Source: Verrucosispora sp. NA02020 (lineage in GTDB: Bacteria; Actinomycetota; Actinomycetes; Mycobacteriales; Micromonosporaceae). From it: 64,000 bases of DNA. The DNA is taken from positions 1,798,001 through 1,862,000 of the forward strand of contig NZ_CP054923.1 of NCBI RefSeq assembly GCF_013364215.1. Reading direction: 5' to 3'. Made by a program: the position numbers and the translations under genes. Every line of letters begins with the position of its first letter. The first letter of the stretch is position 1. Shown piece after piece: positions 25,135-34,995 of the stretch. A model generated the notes under the pieces. That model ran no database searches, was not told where the DNA came from, and saw only the letters and a list, made by a program, of their open reading frames with translations.

Positions 25135-25362
25135 GCCGGCACCCTGCGCCCGTACGCCGTGCCGAGGCGACCCCGTCGAGGCGACCTGTGGACAACCGCG
25201 AGGGCTGTGGACGACCAGACGATCATGCCTTTCGTGTGCTAGGCGTGCGCTAATCCACGAATCCGGCCGTTACTCTGCGTACCTGGTCGAATTGGCGCAT
25301 GGCCTGTGGCCAGGCGCGGGATCGGAATGGCGTACGTCCGGCCGGTCGCATACGGTGCCGAC
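25135..25362 (+). promoter_or_regulatory. Divergent yraN / membrane-protein gap with leaderless -10 box
   Basis: 228 bases. TACGGT at 25351-25356 lies six bases before the GTG at 25363 with no Shine-Dalgarno sequence, fitting a leaderless promoter. The yraN side shows no strong box. Confidence 0.4.
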
Positions 25363-26394
25363 GTGGACGGACGACGCAGCTTTTCCGATGACCAGGAGTC
25401 GCCCTGGTATCCGGGTGAACGGGACCGTGGCTACGGTGAACCGGACTGGCGCAGTACCTCGGAGGCGCGGTACCGCGACGACGACCCCCTGGCCGTTCCC
25501 GAGCAGCGGGTGGACGACGACGACCGGTACGGCACACCGCGACGCTTCGGCACCCCGGATCCGCTCGGTGACGCCCCGGCAGAGACGGAGCGCTACCGGG
25601 CGTCGCGCTTCCGGCGACCGGACGCTTCCGGCGACCCGGAGATCTCCGGTGAACTGCCGTCCGACCGTCCCGGTCGCCGGGCCGCCCGGGAGGCGACGCC
25701 GACCTCCGGCGGAGCGTTGCCGGTGACCGACCCGATCCGGCCGGCCCCGCTGGGCGGGTACCCGATCGTCGAGGCCAAGCGGTCGGTGGAGACGGCGAAC
25801 CCGTTGGAGATGCCGACCGGGGCGATGCCGCCCGTGGCACCCCGGACGGACCTGGCGGGCGCCGAGCATCCCTATCCGGCAAGCGACACCGAGCACCCGG
25901 CGGCCGGCGTGGGCGCACACCAGGCCGGCACGAGTGCTGTACACCAGGCCGGCGCCGTGGGTGCCGGCGTGCAGGTCGGCGCTGCGGGTACCGGCTTCCC
26001 GGCCGGCGGGACGGGGTCCGCGTACCCGGTCGACGCGGCCACTGCCGGCTACCAGGCGCTGGCGACGCAGCCGGGGGTTCCGGCCGGTGACGGTGTCTAC
26101 CGGTCGCGTCGTCCGGTGCTCGCGGTGCTGTTCGCCGTGCTGGTCGCGATCTTCGAGGTGCCCGCGCTGCTGGTGCTGCTGCACGGCGTCACCGCGGATC
26201 CGGTCTCCGCAGCCGACGTGCTGACCGGCACGTTCCTGATGATCGGCCTGCCGATCTTCGCCGCCGGCCTGTACGGGCTGCGGACCAGCGGCTTCTCGCT
26301 GACCGACGGGGCACGAGGCTGGCTTCGCCCGCCCACCGCGTACCTGACCGTCGGCCTGGCGCTCTTCCTCACCGCCGCGCTGGCCGCCGGCTGA
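25363..26394 (+). CDS. Membrane protein with long acidic disordered N-terminus
   Basis: 343 residues, no family recognised with confidence. Residues 1-245 are polar, low-complexity and rich in Asp, Arg, Pro and Gly ([20 protein letters not shown], later Ala/Gly/Val repeats). The last ~95 residues contain three membrane helices ([60 protein letters not shown]). The GTG at 25363 is preferred over an ATG 36 bases upstream because a TACGGT box lies six bases before it. A standing position upstream of rpsB suggests a conserved actinobacterial locus gene; function unknown. Confidence 0.75.
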   Translation: MDGRRSFSDDQESPWYPGERDRGYGEPDWRSTSEARYRDDDPLAVPEQRVDDDDRYGTPRRFGTPDPLGDAPAETERYRASRFRRPDASGDPEISGELPSDRPGRRAAREATPTSGGALPVTDPIRPAPLGGYPIVEAKRSVETANPLEMPTGAMPPVAPRTDLAGAEHPYPASDTEHPAAGVGAHQAGTSAVHQAGAVGAGVQVGAAGTGFPAGGTGSAYPVDAATAGYQALATQPGVPAGDGVYRSRRPVLAVLFAVLVAIFEVPALLVLLHGVTADPVSAADVLTGTFLMIGLPIFAAGLYGLRTSGFSLTDGARGWLRPPTAYLTVGLALFLTAALAAG

Positions 26395-26729
26395 ACCACC
26401 GGCGGCGGCGTCTGCCCGGGGGTGCGGCGGCGTCTTCCGGGGGGTGCGGCGGCGTCTTCCGGTGCGTTAGGAGGGGCCCTTCCTATACCGGAGGCGTTAG
26501 TAGGGGGCCCTTCCTTACACCCGGGCGTGGCGGGGTGGGGAGGGCGCGTACACTGGGCGACTGGCGACCGCCTCGCGCGGTCGACCTCGCGTGCCCTCTC
26601 CACGAATCGTCGTGGGGCGACGGCCTCCCTGGTCCCGATCCTTCGGGCCCGTCATGGCCGGCGACCGGGCGCCAGGACGCCCGACCGCCGGTCGGGCGAG
26701 ACAACCAGGGACCGCAAGGAGTACAAACC
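26395..26729 (+). promoter_or_regulatory. rpsB upstream region: duplication, repeat copy 2, promoter and leader
   Basis: 335 bases without a gene. It contains a perfect 21-bp tandem duplication, GGGTGCGGCGGCGTCTTCC plus GG (26420-26440 and 26442-26462), and repeat copy 2 (26464-26521). A good -10 box TACACT (26549-26554) follows, without a clear -35. The ~170-base rpsB leader ends in AAGGAG. The leader has GC-rich hairpins (for example CGACCGCCGGTCG near 26690) that could host S2 autoregulation, but I recognise no known motif. Confidence 0.5.
26464..26521 (-). repeat. Interspersed 60-bp repeat, copy 2 (GAGGCGTTA orientation)
   Basis: Same element as copy 1 in the opposite orientation: left end GCGTTAGGAGGGGCCCTTCC, core TATACCGGAGGCGTTAGTAG, right end GGGCCCTTCCTTACACC. 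It lies between the membrane-protein gene and the rpsB promoter and directly abuts the 21-bp duplication. Confidence 0.85.
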
Positions 26730-27644
26730 ATGGCCGTCGTGACCATGCGTCAGCTGCTGGAGAGCGGTGTTCACTTCGGGCACCAGACCCGGCGCTGGAA
26801 CCCGAAGATGAAGCGCTTCATCTTCACCGAGCGTAACGGCATCTACATCATCGACCTCCGTCAGACTCTCGACTACATCGAGAAGGCGTACGAGTTCGTG
26901 CGCAACACGGTGGCCGAGGGTGGCAGCATCCTCTTCGTCGGCACCAAGAAGCAGGCCCAGGAGGCGATCGCCGAGCAGGCGACGCGGGTCGGTCAGCCGT
27001 ACGTCAACCACCGCTGGCTTGGTGGCATGCTGACCAACTTCCAGACGGTGTACAAGCGGCTGCAGCGGATGAAGGAGCTGGAGGCCCTCGGTGACCTCAG
27101 CGGCACCGCCGCCGGTTACACCAAGAAGGAGACCCTGCAGCTCTCCCGCGAGAAGATCAAGCTGACCCGCACCCTGGGTGGTCTGCGGGACATGCAGAAG
27201 CTCCCGGCTGCGGTCTGGGTGGTCGACACCAAGAAGGAGCACATCGCCGTCGACGAGGCCCGCAAGCTGGGCATCCCGGTGATCGCCGTGCTCGACACCA
27301 ACTGCGACCCGGACGAGGTCGACTTCCCGATCCCGGGCAACGACGACGCGATCCGCTCGGCCGAGCTGCTGACCAGGGTCGTCGCCGCGGCCGTCGCCGA
27401 CGGTCTGATCACCCGCTCCGGCCGTCGCCGGGGTGGCGACGAGAAGCCGGAGGCCGGCGTGGCCACCGACGAGCCGCTGGCCGAGTGGGAGCGCGAGCTG
27501 CTCGAGGAGCCGAAGAAGGCCGACGACGCGCAGCCGGCGACCGAGCCGCAGCAGGCCGCCGAGGCTCAGCCGGCCGCCGAGCCGGAGCAGGCCACCGAGG
27601 CGCAGCAGCCCGCCGAGCAGCCGGCCGCCGTCGCCGGTCAGTGA
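26730..27644 (+). CDS. rpsB: 30S ribosomal protein S2
   Basis: 304 residues; binds the 30S platform late in assembly. The S2 fold is complete by about residue 235 ([70 protein letters not shown]). A Glu/Gln/Ala/Pro-rich tail of about 65 residues follows, a common actinobacterial extension. ATG 26730 with AAGGAG nine bases upstream decides the start; a longer in-frame extension reads the leader. Followed by tsf as in nearly all bacteria. Confidence 0.97.
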   Translation: MAVVTMRQLLESGVHFGHQTRRWNPKMKRFIFTERNGIYIIDLRQTLDYIEKAYEFVRNTVAEGGSILFVGTKKQAQEAIAEQATRVGQPYVNHRWLGGMLTNFQTVYKRLQRMKELEALGDLSGTAAGYTKKETLQLSREKIKLTRTLGGLRDMQKLPAAVWVVDTKKEHIAVDEARKLGIPVIAVLDTNCDPDEVDFPIPGNDDAIRSAELLTRVVAAAVADGLITRSGRRRGGDEKPEAGVATDEPLAEWERELLEEPKKADDAQPATEPQQAAEAQPAAEPEQATEAQQPAEQPAAVAGQ

Positions 27645-27780
27645 CCGCACCGCCGTCCGGCCACCGTCCGTCCCTGACGACGGTGGCCGGCGGCGGGCAG
27701 ACCGGGCACGAACCTCTCGGAACCGGGTAATCGTCACCTCAGTCCATTTCACCCGCAGTCCCAACACCGAAGAGAGAGCC

Positions 27781-28608
27781 ATGTCCCAGATCACCGCGGC
27801 GGACGTCAAGAAGCTCCGCGACCTGACCGGCGCCGGCATGATGGACAGCAAGAAGGCCCTGACCGAGGCCGAGGGCGACTTCGACAAGGCCGTCGAGATC
27901 CTGCGCGTCAAGGGCGCCAAGGACGTCGGCAAGCGGGCCGGGCGGACGGCCGCGAACGGCCTCGTCGCCCACTCCGGCCGGGCCCTGCTGGAGCTGAACT
28001 GCGAGACCGACTTCGTCGCCAAGAACGACGCCTTCATCGCGCTCGCCCAGCAGTTGGTCGAGCACGGTGAGCGCTCCGGCGCGAGCAACGCCGAGGAACT
28101 GCTGGCCAGCGAGCTCGACGGCCGTCCGGTCGCCGACCTGGTCCAGGAGCAGTCCGCCAAGATCGGCGAGAAGCTGGTGCTGAACCGCTTCGCCAAGCTG
28201 GACGGCACGGTCGCGGTCTACCTGCACCGCAAGGCCCAGGACCTGCCCCCGGCGGTGGGCGTGCTGGTGCAGTACGCCGGCAAGGCCGACGAGGCCGGCG
28301 ACGCCGACGCCCGTGGCGCGGCCATGCAGATCGCCGCGATGCGTCCGAAGTACCTCACCCGGGACGAGGTGCCGGCGGAGATCGTCGAGTCCGAGCGGCG
28401 GATCGCCGAGCAGACCGCCCGCGAGGAGAACAAGCCCGAGGCCGCTCTGCCGAAGATCGTCGAGGGCCGGGTCAACTCCTTCTTCAAGGACTTCGTGCTG
28501 CTGGAGCAGTCGTCGGTCACCGACAACAAGAAGTCGGTGAAGCAGGTGCTGGCCGAGGCCGGCATCGAGGTCACCCGCTTCGTGCGGTTCGAGGTCGGCC
28601 AGTCCTGA
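27781..28608 (+). CDS. tsf: Elongation factor Ts
   Basis: 275-residue nucleotide exchange factor for EF-Tu. Typical motifs: [20 protein letters not shown], the [10 protein letters not shown]-Tu contact, [20 protein letters not shown] and the C-terminal [15 protein letters not shown] 27781 follows AGAGAG. It is 136 bases downstream of rpsB, co-transcribed, and ends before a strong hairpin at 28649. Confidence 0.97.
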   Translation: MSQITAADVKKLRDLTGAGMMDSKKALTEAEGDFDKAVEILRVKGAKDVGKRAGRTAANGLVAHSGRALLELNCETDFVAKNDAFIALAQQLVEHGERSGASNAEELLASELDGRPVADLVQEQSAKIGEKLVLNRFAKLDGTVAVYLHRKAQDLPPAVGVLVQYAGKADEAGDADARGAAMQIAAMRPKYLTRDEVPAEIVESERRIAEQTAREENKPEAALPKIVEGRVNSFFKDFVLLEQSSVTDNKKSVKQVLAEAGIEVTRFVRFEVGQS

Positions 28609-28648
28609 CCTCCGGCCGGGCGTACGCGCCCGGGCTGGGCAACGACAC

Positions 28649-28696
28649 GACGAGGAGGCCGCCGGTGTACGCGACACACACCGCGGTCTCCTCGTC
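28649..28696 (+). terminator. Hairpin terminator after tsf
   Basis: Stem GACGAGGAGGCCGCCGGTGT against ACACACCGCGGTCTCCTCGTC, about 18 pairs with one mismatch and one bulge, loop ACGCG; no U-run. Separates rpsB-tsf from pyrH-frr. Confidence 0.7.
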
Positions 28697-28758
28697 CCAT
28701 AAGGTCGGCAACGGCAGATGTGCGCACCCGGGCGCGGCAGTGGGGGAAGGACGGGCGG

Positions 28759-29526
28759 ATGACGCAGGTTGTGAGTGACCCGACGCTGGCGGTGGACGAC
28801 CCGTTGGCGCCGCCGCCCGGACGGGCCCGCCGGGTGGTGCTGAAGCTCTCCGGCGAGGTGTTCGGCGGCGGCGAGATCGGTGTGGACCCGGACGTCGTCC
28901 AGGCCATCGCCCGGCAGATCGCCACCGTGGTCCGTCGCGGTGTGCAGGTCTCGGTGGTGGTCGGCGGCGGCAACTTCTTCCGGGGCGCGGAGTTGCAGAA
29001 GCGGGGCATGGACCGGGCCCGGGCCGACTACATGGGCATGCTCGGCACCGTGATGAACTGCCTCGCCCTGCAGGACTTCCTGGAGAAGGAGGGCATCGAG
29101 ACCCGCGTGCAGAGCGCGATCACGATGGCCCAGGTGGCCGAGCCGTACATTCCGCTGCGGGCGATCCGGCACCTGGAGAAGGGCCGCGTGGTCATCTTCG
29201 GTGCCGGTGCGGGTATGCCGTACTTCTCCACCGACACGACGGCCGCCCAGCGCGCGCTGGAGATCCACGCGGACGTGGTGCTGATGAGCAAGAACGGTGT
29301 GGACGGCGTCTACAGCGCCGACCCCCGGATCGACCCGACCGCCAGCAAGTTCGACTCGATCACCTTCTCCGAGGTGCTGCGCCGCAACCTGCGGGTCGCC
29401 GACGCGGCCGCCTTCAGCCTCTGCATGGAGAACGGACTACCAATGCTGGTCTTCGGCGCGCAGGGTGACGACACCATCGTCCGTGCGGTGGGCGGCGACA
29501 AGATCGGCACGCTGATCACCACCTGA
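28759..29526 (+). CDS. pyrH: Uridylate kinase
   Basis: 255-residue amino-acid-kinase-fold UMP kinase in de novo pyrimidine synthesis. Motifs: [89 protein letters not shown] 28759 with GGAAGGA upstream is preferred to an in-frame start 39 bases earlier, although the N-terminus still carries about 20 extra residues ([19 protein letters not shown]). Followed by frr. Confidence 0.96.
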   Translation: MTQVVSDPTLAVDDPLAPPPGRARRVVLKLSGEVFGGGEIGVDPDVVQAIARQIATVVRRGVQVSVVVGGGNFFRGAELQKRGMDRARADYMGMLGTVMNCLALQDFLEKEGIETRVQSAITMAQVAEPYIPLRAIRHLEKGRVVIFGAGAGMPYFSTDTTAAQRALEIHADVVLMSKNGVDGVYSADPRIDPTASKFDSITFSEVLRRNLRVADAAAFSLCMENGLPMLVFGAQGDDTIVRAVGGDKIGTLITT

Positions 29527-29610
29527 GCTGACCGTCGACGGTGACCTCGGCGGTCCGTCCCGGTGACCCGACAAGCCCACGACGAGCACAAGAAGGAGGC
29601 GAGGAGAGCG

Positions 29611-30168
29611 GTGATCGACGACACCCTCCTCGAGGCCGAGGAGAAGATGGAGCGTGCGGTCGAGCACGCCAAGGAGGAGTTCGGTGCCATCCGCACCGGT
29701 CGCGCCACTCCGGCCATGTTCTCCAAGATCATCATCGACTACTACGGCAGCCCCACGCCGCTGACCCAGATGGCGTCCGTGGGCGTCCCCGAGCCGCGTA
29801 TGGCCATCATCAAGCCGTACGACAACTCGCAGATCAACGCCATGGAGAAGGCGATCCGCGACTCGGACCTCGGGGTGAACCCGAACAACGAGGGCAACCA
29901 GCTGCGCATCCTCCTCCCGCAGATGACCGAGGAGCGCCGTCGCGACATGATCAAGGTCGCCCGGAACAAGGGCGAGGAGGCGAAGATCGCCATCCGCAAC
30001 ATCCGTCGCAAGGGCAAGGAAGAGCTGGACCGGCTCGTCAAGGACGGCGAGGTCGGCGAGGACGACGGTCGCCGGGCGGAGAAGGAACTGGACGACGTGA
30101 CCCAGCGCTACGTGGCGCACGTCGACGAGTTGGTCAAGCACAAGGAAGCCGAGTTGCTGGAGGTCTGA
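29611..30168 (+). CDS. frr: Ribosome recycling factor
   Basis: 185-residue factor that, with EF-G, splits post-termination ribosomes. Typical sequence: [77 protein letters not shown] 29611 gives the canonical length and start and has a purine-rich GGAGGCGAGGAG upstream; an in-frame GTG at 29563 would add 16 polar residues. A long palindrome follows the stop. Confidence 0.96.
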   Translation: MIDDTLLEAEEKMERAVEHAKEEFGAIRTGRATPAMFSKIIIDYYGSPTPLTQMASVGVPEPRMAIIKPYDNSQINAMEKAIRDSDLGVNPNNEGNQLRILLPQMTEERRRDMIKVARNKGEEAKIAIRNIRRKGKEELDRLVKDGEVGEDDGRRAEKELDDVTQRYVAHVDELVKHKEAELLEV

Positions 30169-30195
30169 TCCGCAGCGGCTCCCGGCTCGTACGCC

Positions 30196-30268
30196 CCACC
30201 TCGTCGATCATGAAGTGCCGACATCCGGCCCTCCGGCCGGTACGGCAGGCTCATGATCGACGAGGTGG
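30196..30268. repeat. Long palindrome with GATC arms (2 of 6)
   Basis: Arms CCACCTCGTCGATCATGA (30196-30213) and TCATGATCGACGAGGTGG (30251-30268) are perfect over 18 bases. The arms continue imperfectly inward, with a nested CCGGCCCTCCGGCCGG hairpin in the loop. It lies 27 bases after frr and probably terminates the pyrH-frr transcript. Confidence 0.85.
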
Positions 30269-30463
30269 ACGGTGGGTACTGGTGCGTCCTGCGGAAGCTC
30301 CGGGTGCAGTAGGCTCGGCACGATTCCCGGCGACCCGGGGGTGAACGGTGGAGATCAGCCGGCCTACCGGCCGGCGAATCAGACGGAGCGCCTCGCGCGG
30401 GTAGGGGATGGTAGTGGCTGTGCGTCAAGTGGTGGATCTCGTACCGCTGTCGTCCGGTGCGTG

Positions 30464-31855
30464 ATGTCCCACCTCGACCCCTACGGTGGCGCCGAGGCCC
30501 GCGGCTGGGACCGCCCGGATCGGCCGACCTCGTTGCCCTGGCCCGACCCGGACGTCGAACCCGGCCCGTGGTCGCGCGGCCCGCGCCCCGGCGCTGAGCT
30601 CTCCGCCGAGCCGCGTACCCGCCCGCGCCCGCCGGCCGACAACCCGTACGCCCGACCCGTCGACGACCGGGACGAACCGGCCGGGACCGGCTTCGCCTCC
30701 CGACCCGAGCCGTTCGACGACCGGGACGTCCCCGGGCGGTACGACGAATCGGCCGGTCCGTACGACGACCGGAACCGCCCGCGTGACCTCCCCGACGGTG
30801 GCCCTCGGCGACCCGAGGAGAACGGGCGTCGCGACCTGGCGCACGAGGACGCGCCGACGGCGCAGTTCGCCCCGGTGCCCTCCGACGACGGTCCGGACCA
30901 CGACGACGCGCCGACCACCCTGCTCGCCCCCGTGCCCGCCGAGGACACGCCGGAACCCGACGCGGATCCGGCGCAGTCCCGACGCCACCGGGGCCGACGG
31001 CGGGCCGGTGCCGGTCGCCCGGCCACTCCGCAGACGCCGAGCCGTGCCGGCCGGAACCTGCCGGCCGCCATCGCCGTCGGGGCCAGCCTCGGCGCTGCCA
31101 CCCTGCTGCCGCTGTTCCTGTACACCCCGGCGTTCCTGTTGCTGATCGCGGCGGCCTACGGCGTGGGCATCTGGGAGATGTCCCGGGCGGTACGCCGTGG
31201 CGGCGCCCGGGTCCCGTTGATCCCGATGATCGCCGGTGGCGTGCTCACCGTCACCCTGGCCTGGTTCGCCGGCCTGGACGCGCTCCTGCTCGGCCTGCTG
31301 GTCACCCTCGCGGGCACCCTGGTCTGGCGGCTCGGGGACGGTGTCGCCGGCCTCCGGCGGGACATGACCGCGGCCACCCTCATCGCGGTGTACGTGCCCT
31401 TCCTCGGCGGCTTCGCCGCGCTGCTCGCCGCCTCGCCCGGGGACGGCCCGCTGCGGGTGCTGGTCACCCTGGTCGCGGTGGTGCTCTCCGACACCGGCGG
31501 CTACGCGGCCGGCGCCAACTTCGGCAAGCACCCGATGGCGCCGACGATCAGCCCGAAGAAGTCCTGGGAGGGGCTGGTCGGCTCGATGGGCGCGGCAGCG
31601 CTGGGCAGCGCCGTGCTGCTCTGGTTGCTGTTCGACGTGGCCCCCTGGTGGGGTGCGGTGTTCGGGATGGCGATCTCGGCGGCGGCGGTCCTCGGTGACC
31701 TTGCCGAGTCCATGATCAAGCGCGATCTGGGCGTGAAGGACATGAGCAACCTGCTGCCCGGGCACGGCGGGCTGATGGACCGGCTCGACTCGGTGCTGTT
31801 CGCGGTGCCGACCGCGTACCTGCTGCTCGTCGTCTTCGTGCCGGCGGTGAACTGA
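30464..31855 (+). CDS. cdsA: Phosphatidate cytidylyltransferase with long disordered N-terminus
   Basis: 463 residues; makes CDP-diacylglycerol from phosphatidate and CTP in the membrane. The signature is intact near the C-terminus: [20 protein letters not shown] then GGLMDRLDS. Seven or more membrane helices fill residues ~200-460 ([20 protein letters not shown] onward). The first ~190 residues are a highly charged Asp/Arg/Pro extension with repeats such as [13 protein letters not shown] and [13 protein letters not shown], absent from the enterobacterial enzyme. ATG 30464 (or GTG 30461) is chosen; TAGGCT near 30310 is a possible -10. Confidence 0.93.
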   Translation: MSHLDPYGGAEARGWDRPDRPTSLPWPDPDVEPGPWSRGPRPGAELSAEPRTRPRPPADNPYARPVDDRDEPAGTGFASRPEPFDDRDVPGRYDESAGPYDDRNRPRDLPDGGPRRPEENGRRDLAHEDAPTAQFAPVPSDDGPDHDDAPTTLLAPVPAEDTPEPDADPAQSRRHRGRRRAGAGRPATPQTPSRAGRNLPAAIAVGASLGAATLLPLFLYTPAFLLLIAAAYGVGIWEMSRAVRRGGARVPLIPMIAGGVLTVTLAWFAGLDALLLGLLVTLAGTLVWRLGDGVAGLRRDMTAATLIAVYVPFLGGFAALLAASPGDGPLRVLVTLVAVVLSDTGGYAAGANFGKHPMAPTISPKKSWEGLVGSMGAAALGSAVLLWLLFDVAPWWGAVFGMAISAAAVLGDLAESMIKRDLGVKDMSNLLPGHGGLMDRLDSVLFAVPTAYLLLVVFVPAVN

Positions 31856-31959
31856 GGCATGGACCACGCCGGGGTGCCCGGGTCGCGCAGGGGGTGGGAG
31901 CGTCTCTGCTCCCTCCGGACGGGTGCGTTCCTCGGCGGGCGTGCCAGACTGGACGTGCC

Positions 31960-33111
31960 ATGACGAGTCTGCCCCTGATCCCGGTCGACCCGGACGCGCC
32001 CGGCGCGCGCCGGGCGGCGATGCCCCCGCAACACCTCGCCGACCTCGACCTGAACGGTCGCAAGGAGTTGGTGACGGAGCTGGGGGAGCCGGCCTTCCGG
32101 GCCCGCCAGATCTCCACCCACTACTTCGGCCGCCTGGTGCGGGACCCGGCGCTGATGACCGACCTGCCGGCGGCGTCCCGTGACCGGCTCGCCGACCGGC
32201 TGCTGCCCCGGCTGCTCAACCCGATACGCGAGATGGCCTGCGACGACGGGGCGACCCGAAAGGCGCTCTGGCGGCTGCACGACGGCTCGCTGGTGGAGAG
32301 CGTGCTGATGGGCTACCCGGACCGGGTCACCGTCTGCATCTCCAGCCAGGCCGGATGCGGCATGGCCTGCCCGTTCTGCGCCACCGGCCAGGCCGGGCTG
32401 ACCCGCAACCTGTCCACCGCCGAGATCGTCGACCAGGCGGTGTACCTGGCCGGGGTGGCCGCCTCCGGCGCCGTCGCCGGGTCACCGCCGAGACTCTCGC
32501 ACGTGGTCTTCATGGGCATGGGGGAGCCGCTGGCGAACTACAACCGGGTGATCGCGGCGATCCGTCGGTTGGTCGCGCCGGCCCCCGAGGGCCTCGGTCT
32601 GTCGCAGCGCCACATCACCGTCTCCACCGTCGGCCTGGTGCCGGCCATCAACCGGCTGGCCAGCGAAGACCTGTCGGTGACTCTTGCGTTGTCGCTGCAT
32701 GCGCCCGATGATGAGCTGCGCGACGAACTCGTGCCGGTCAACCAGCGCTGGAAGGTTTCCGAGGTGCTGGCGGCGGCCTGGGCCTACGCGGCCCGGACAG
32801 GGCGTCGCGTGTCGATCGAATACGCGATGATCAAGGACGTGAACGACCAGCCGTGGCGGGCGGATCTGCTCGGGCGGCTGCTGGCCGGCAAGCTGGCCCA
32901 CGTGAACCTGATTCCGCTCAACCCGACTCCGGGCAGCCGCTGGGACGCCAGCCCGAAGCCGGTCGAGCGGGAGTTCGTCCGGCGGTTGCGCGACGCCGGG
33001 GTGTCCACCACGGTGCGGGACACCCGAGGTCGCGAGATCGACGGGGCATGTGGGCAGTTGGCCGCCGCTGAGGACAGGGGCACCGGCCCGGCCGGGGAGA
33101 TGTCAGCGTGA
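31960..33111 (+). CDS. rlmN: 23S rRNA (adenine-C2)-methyltransferase RlmN
   Basis: 383-residue radical SAM enzyme that methylates A2503 of 23S rRNA and A37 of some tRNAs. The radical SAM cluster is C133-x3-C137-x2-C140 in [16 protein letters not shown]. Other conserved segments are [43 protein letters not shown] and [11 protein letters not shown]. The catalytic Cys of the C-terminal motif is in [13 protein letters not shown] 31960 follows a CAGACT box by ten bases without a Shine-Dalgarno sequence. Confidence 0.95.
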   Translation: MTSLPLIPVDPDAPGARRAAMPPQHLADLDLNGRKELVTELGEPAFRARQISTHYFGRLVRDPALMTDLPAASRDRLADRLLPRLLNPIREMACDDGATRKALWRLHDGSLVESVLMGYPDRVTVCISSQAGCGMACPFCATGQAGLTRNLSTAEIVDQAVYLAGVAASGAVAGSPPRLSHVVFMGMGEPLANYNRVIAAIRRLVAPAPEGLGLSQRHITVSTVGLVPAINRLASEDLSVTLALSLHAPDDELRDELVPVNQRWKVSEVLAAAWAYAARTGRRVSIEYAMIKDVNDQPWRADLLGRLLAGKLAHVNLIPLNPTPGSRWDASPKPVEREFVRRLRDAGVSTTVRDTRGREIDGACGQLAAAEDRGTGPAGEMSA

Positions 33112-33142
33112 CCGGGCGTGGCGAACGAGACCAGGAGACATA

Positions 33143-34453
33143 GTGGCGAGTCAGGGTCAGCGTTTCCGGCGTAAGGCGCTCCGCCGGGGCTACAAGGTTG
33201 ACGAGGTGGACACTTTCCTGGACCGGGTCGAGGCGACTCTCGCGGGTCAGCCCGTCGGTGCCCCGGTGCTCTCGCAGGAGGTCCACGACGTCGTCTTCCG
33301 GGTCCGCTTCAACGGCTACGACGAGTGGCAGGTCGACCTGCACCTCGACCGGGTCGAGCGGCAGCTGGCCGAGTTGGAGGAGCGCGGCGGTACGGGTGGC
33401 GTCCGGGGCAGCGACTCCGGGATGGGCTCGTCGGACCGGATGGCGCCGCCGGACCGGATGGGCCCGCCCGACCGCATGGGTCCGCCGGACCGGATGGGCC
33501 CGCCGATGCGCGACGAGCGGGGCATGGCCCCGGTGCCGCCGATGCCGCCCCGGTCGATGCCCGCACAGGCCGGCCGCTACGACGAACCGACCGGTGCCTT
33601 CGCCGGCGGGTACGACTCCCCGCGCGGCGGGTACGACGGGCCGCGTGGTGGCGGTCCGATGGGCCCCGGTGGCCCGATGGGACCGCCCGGCGGACAGATG
33701 GGTCACGGCGGCCCGCCGCCGCGCGGCCTGCCCGCCGGTTCCGGCGGGTACGGTCCGCCCGAGGGGCGCGGCGGGTACGGCCCGCAGGACGGCCCGGGTG
33801 GGTACGGCTCACCTGACGGTCCCGGCGGATACGGTCCGCCGGACGGCCCAGGTGGGTACGGTTCGCAGGACGGCCCCGGTGGGTACGGCGCACCGGACTA
33901 CGGTCCGCCGGACGGTCCGGGCGGATACGGTCCGCCGGAAGGTCGGGGCAGATACGGCCCACCGGAGGGTCGGGGCGGCTACGGTCCGCCGGACGAGCAG
34001 CGGTTCGACGGCTTCGAGGCGGGACGCCACGGTCGGGCCGACATGACCGCGGAGATCCGAATGCCGGACCGCGAGCCGCGTCGTGGCCCGCAGGGAGGCC
34101 CACCCGGCCTGCCGCAGCAGGCGATCGGCGGCCCGTCGATGGGCGTGCCCTCCCTGGGTGCCCCGCCGGCCATGACCGGCCCGCCGATGGCCGGGCCGCC
34201 CGGCAGCGACCTCTACCGGGTGGACGAGATCAGGCGCAGCTTCCAGGTGCGTCGCTTCGGCAGCGGGTACGACCCCGACCAGGTGGACCGGTTCTTCGAC
34301 ACCCTGCTCGGTGGGATGGCCGGCCGGAACCCGATGCCGGTCAACCCGAAGGACCTGGACACGCTTCGGTTCGGGCTGGTGCAGGGCGGCTACTTCGAGG
34401 CCGAGGTCGACTCCGCGCTGAAGAACGTGCAGGACATCCTCTTCGGCCGCTGA
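33143..34453 (+). CDS. DivIVA-domain protein with two DivIVA motifs around a Tyr/Gly repeat linker
   Basis: 436 residues. The N-terminus (FRRKALRRGYKVDEVDTFLD) and the C-terminus (FQVRRFGSGYDPDQVDRFFD) each carry a DivIVA-type motif, which in Wag31/DivIVA and related proteins targets curved membrane and poles. Between them is ~300 residues of Gly/Pro/Met/Tyr low complexity, including ten near-perfect nine-residue units (GGYGPPDGP and variants) at 33743-34000. No coiled coil as long as in DivIVA is visible. GTG 33143 has AGGAG seven bases upstream. It follows rlmN by 31 bases. A polar-growth scaffold role is inferred only from the motifs. Confidence 0.8.
   Translation: MASQGQRFRRKALRRGYKVDEVDTFLDRVEATLAGQPVGAPVLSQEVHDVVFRVRFNGYDEWQVDLHLDRVERQLAELEERGGTGGVRGSDSGMGSSDRMAPPDRMGPPDRMGPPDRMGPPMRDERGMAPVPPMPPRSMPAQAGRYDEPTGAFAGGYDSPRGGYDGPRGGGPMGPGGPMGPPGGQMGHGGPPPRGLPAGSGGYGPPEGRGGYGPQDGPGGYGSPDGPGGYGPPDGPGGYGSQDGPGGYGAPDYGPPDGPGGYGPPEGRGRYGPPEGRGGYGPPDEQRFDGFEAGRHGRADMTAEIRMPDREPRRGPQGGPPGLPQQAIGGPSMGVPSLGAPPAMTGPPMAGPPGSDLYRVDEIRRSFQVRRFGSGYDPDQVDRFFDTLLGGMAGRNPMPVNPKDLDTLRFGLVQGGYFEAEVDSALKNVQDILFGR
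33743..34000 (+). repeat. Ten in-frame 27-bp units encoding GGYG-P-x-(D/E)-G-(P/R)
   Basis: Coding minisatellite within the DivIVA-domain gene, periodic in nine residues with one tyrosine per unit. Two units are shortened to seven residues (GGYGAPD, YGPPDGP). Sequence drift between units shows the array is not newly expanded. Confidence 0.9.
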
Positions 34454-34486
34454 GACACCACGACGAGAGCCGCCCTGCCTGGCGGC

Positions 34487-34526
34487 ACGACGAGGGCCCG
34501 CCCCCTGGGGGACGGGCCCTCGTCGT
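34487..34526. terminator. Bidirectional hairpin terminator
   Basis: Perfect 14-bp stem ACGACGAGGGCCCG / CGGGCCCTCGTCGT with a loop that is itself self-complementary (CCCCCTGGGGGA). It lies between the convergent DivIVA-domain and DUF2631 genes. An outer GAGACACCACGACG / CGTCGTGTCTC pairing is possible as an alternative. Confidence 0.85.
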
Positions 34527-34546
34527 ACGTCGTGTCTCCGGTCGGC

Positions 34547-34768
34547 TCAGGAGCGCAGGCCGTTGCGCCGCAGCACCGAGTCGCCGATCACGATGAGCAG
34601 CAGGAGCGCGGCGACCCCGATCAGCCAGAGGTCCTCGACCCTGCCCTCGTGGTTGCCGCAGAGCATGGCCAGCATCGCGAACGCGGTGAGGACCGCGCCG
34701 ATCCGCCCGGCCTTGCGGTGCCCGGGCTTGTGCTGGTCTGGCGACGTTACCGGCTCGCTTCCCGCCAC
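34547..34768 (-). CDS. DUF2631 small membrane protein
   Basis: 73 residues with two membrane helices (IGAVLTAFAMLAMLCGN and LWLIGVAALLLLIVIGDSVL) and the conserved GNHEGRVEDLWLIG and LRRNGLRS ending of the actinobacterial DUF2631 family; function unknown. GTG 34768 is chosen because GAAGGA lies six bases upstream and the N-terminus then reads VAGSEPVTSPDQHKPGHRKA. Convergent with the DivIVA-domain gene. Confidence 0.85.
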   Translation of the reverse strand: MAGSEPVTSPDQHKPGHRKAGRIGAVLTAFAMLAMLCGNHEGRVEDLWLIGVAALLLLIVIGDSVLRRNGLRS

Positions 34769-34995
34769 TGTCGGTCCTTCCTCGCGTTCGGATCTCCGGC
34801 TAGTCTGGCACGCCACCCGGGAGGGGACCTGCGGTGGGGCGGATACGCGGGGCCGGACGGGCCGCTCCTACCTCGGGACCTTCGGCCCGGCCGGGTGGGG
34901 CGGGCGACTATGGCGGCGTCGCGGGGCGCAGACCAGACTGCCTCCGGTAGCGTTCTGACGTACACCTTGATTGTCTTTTTTGAGGGGGAACTGCG

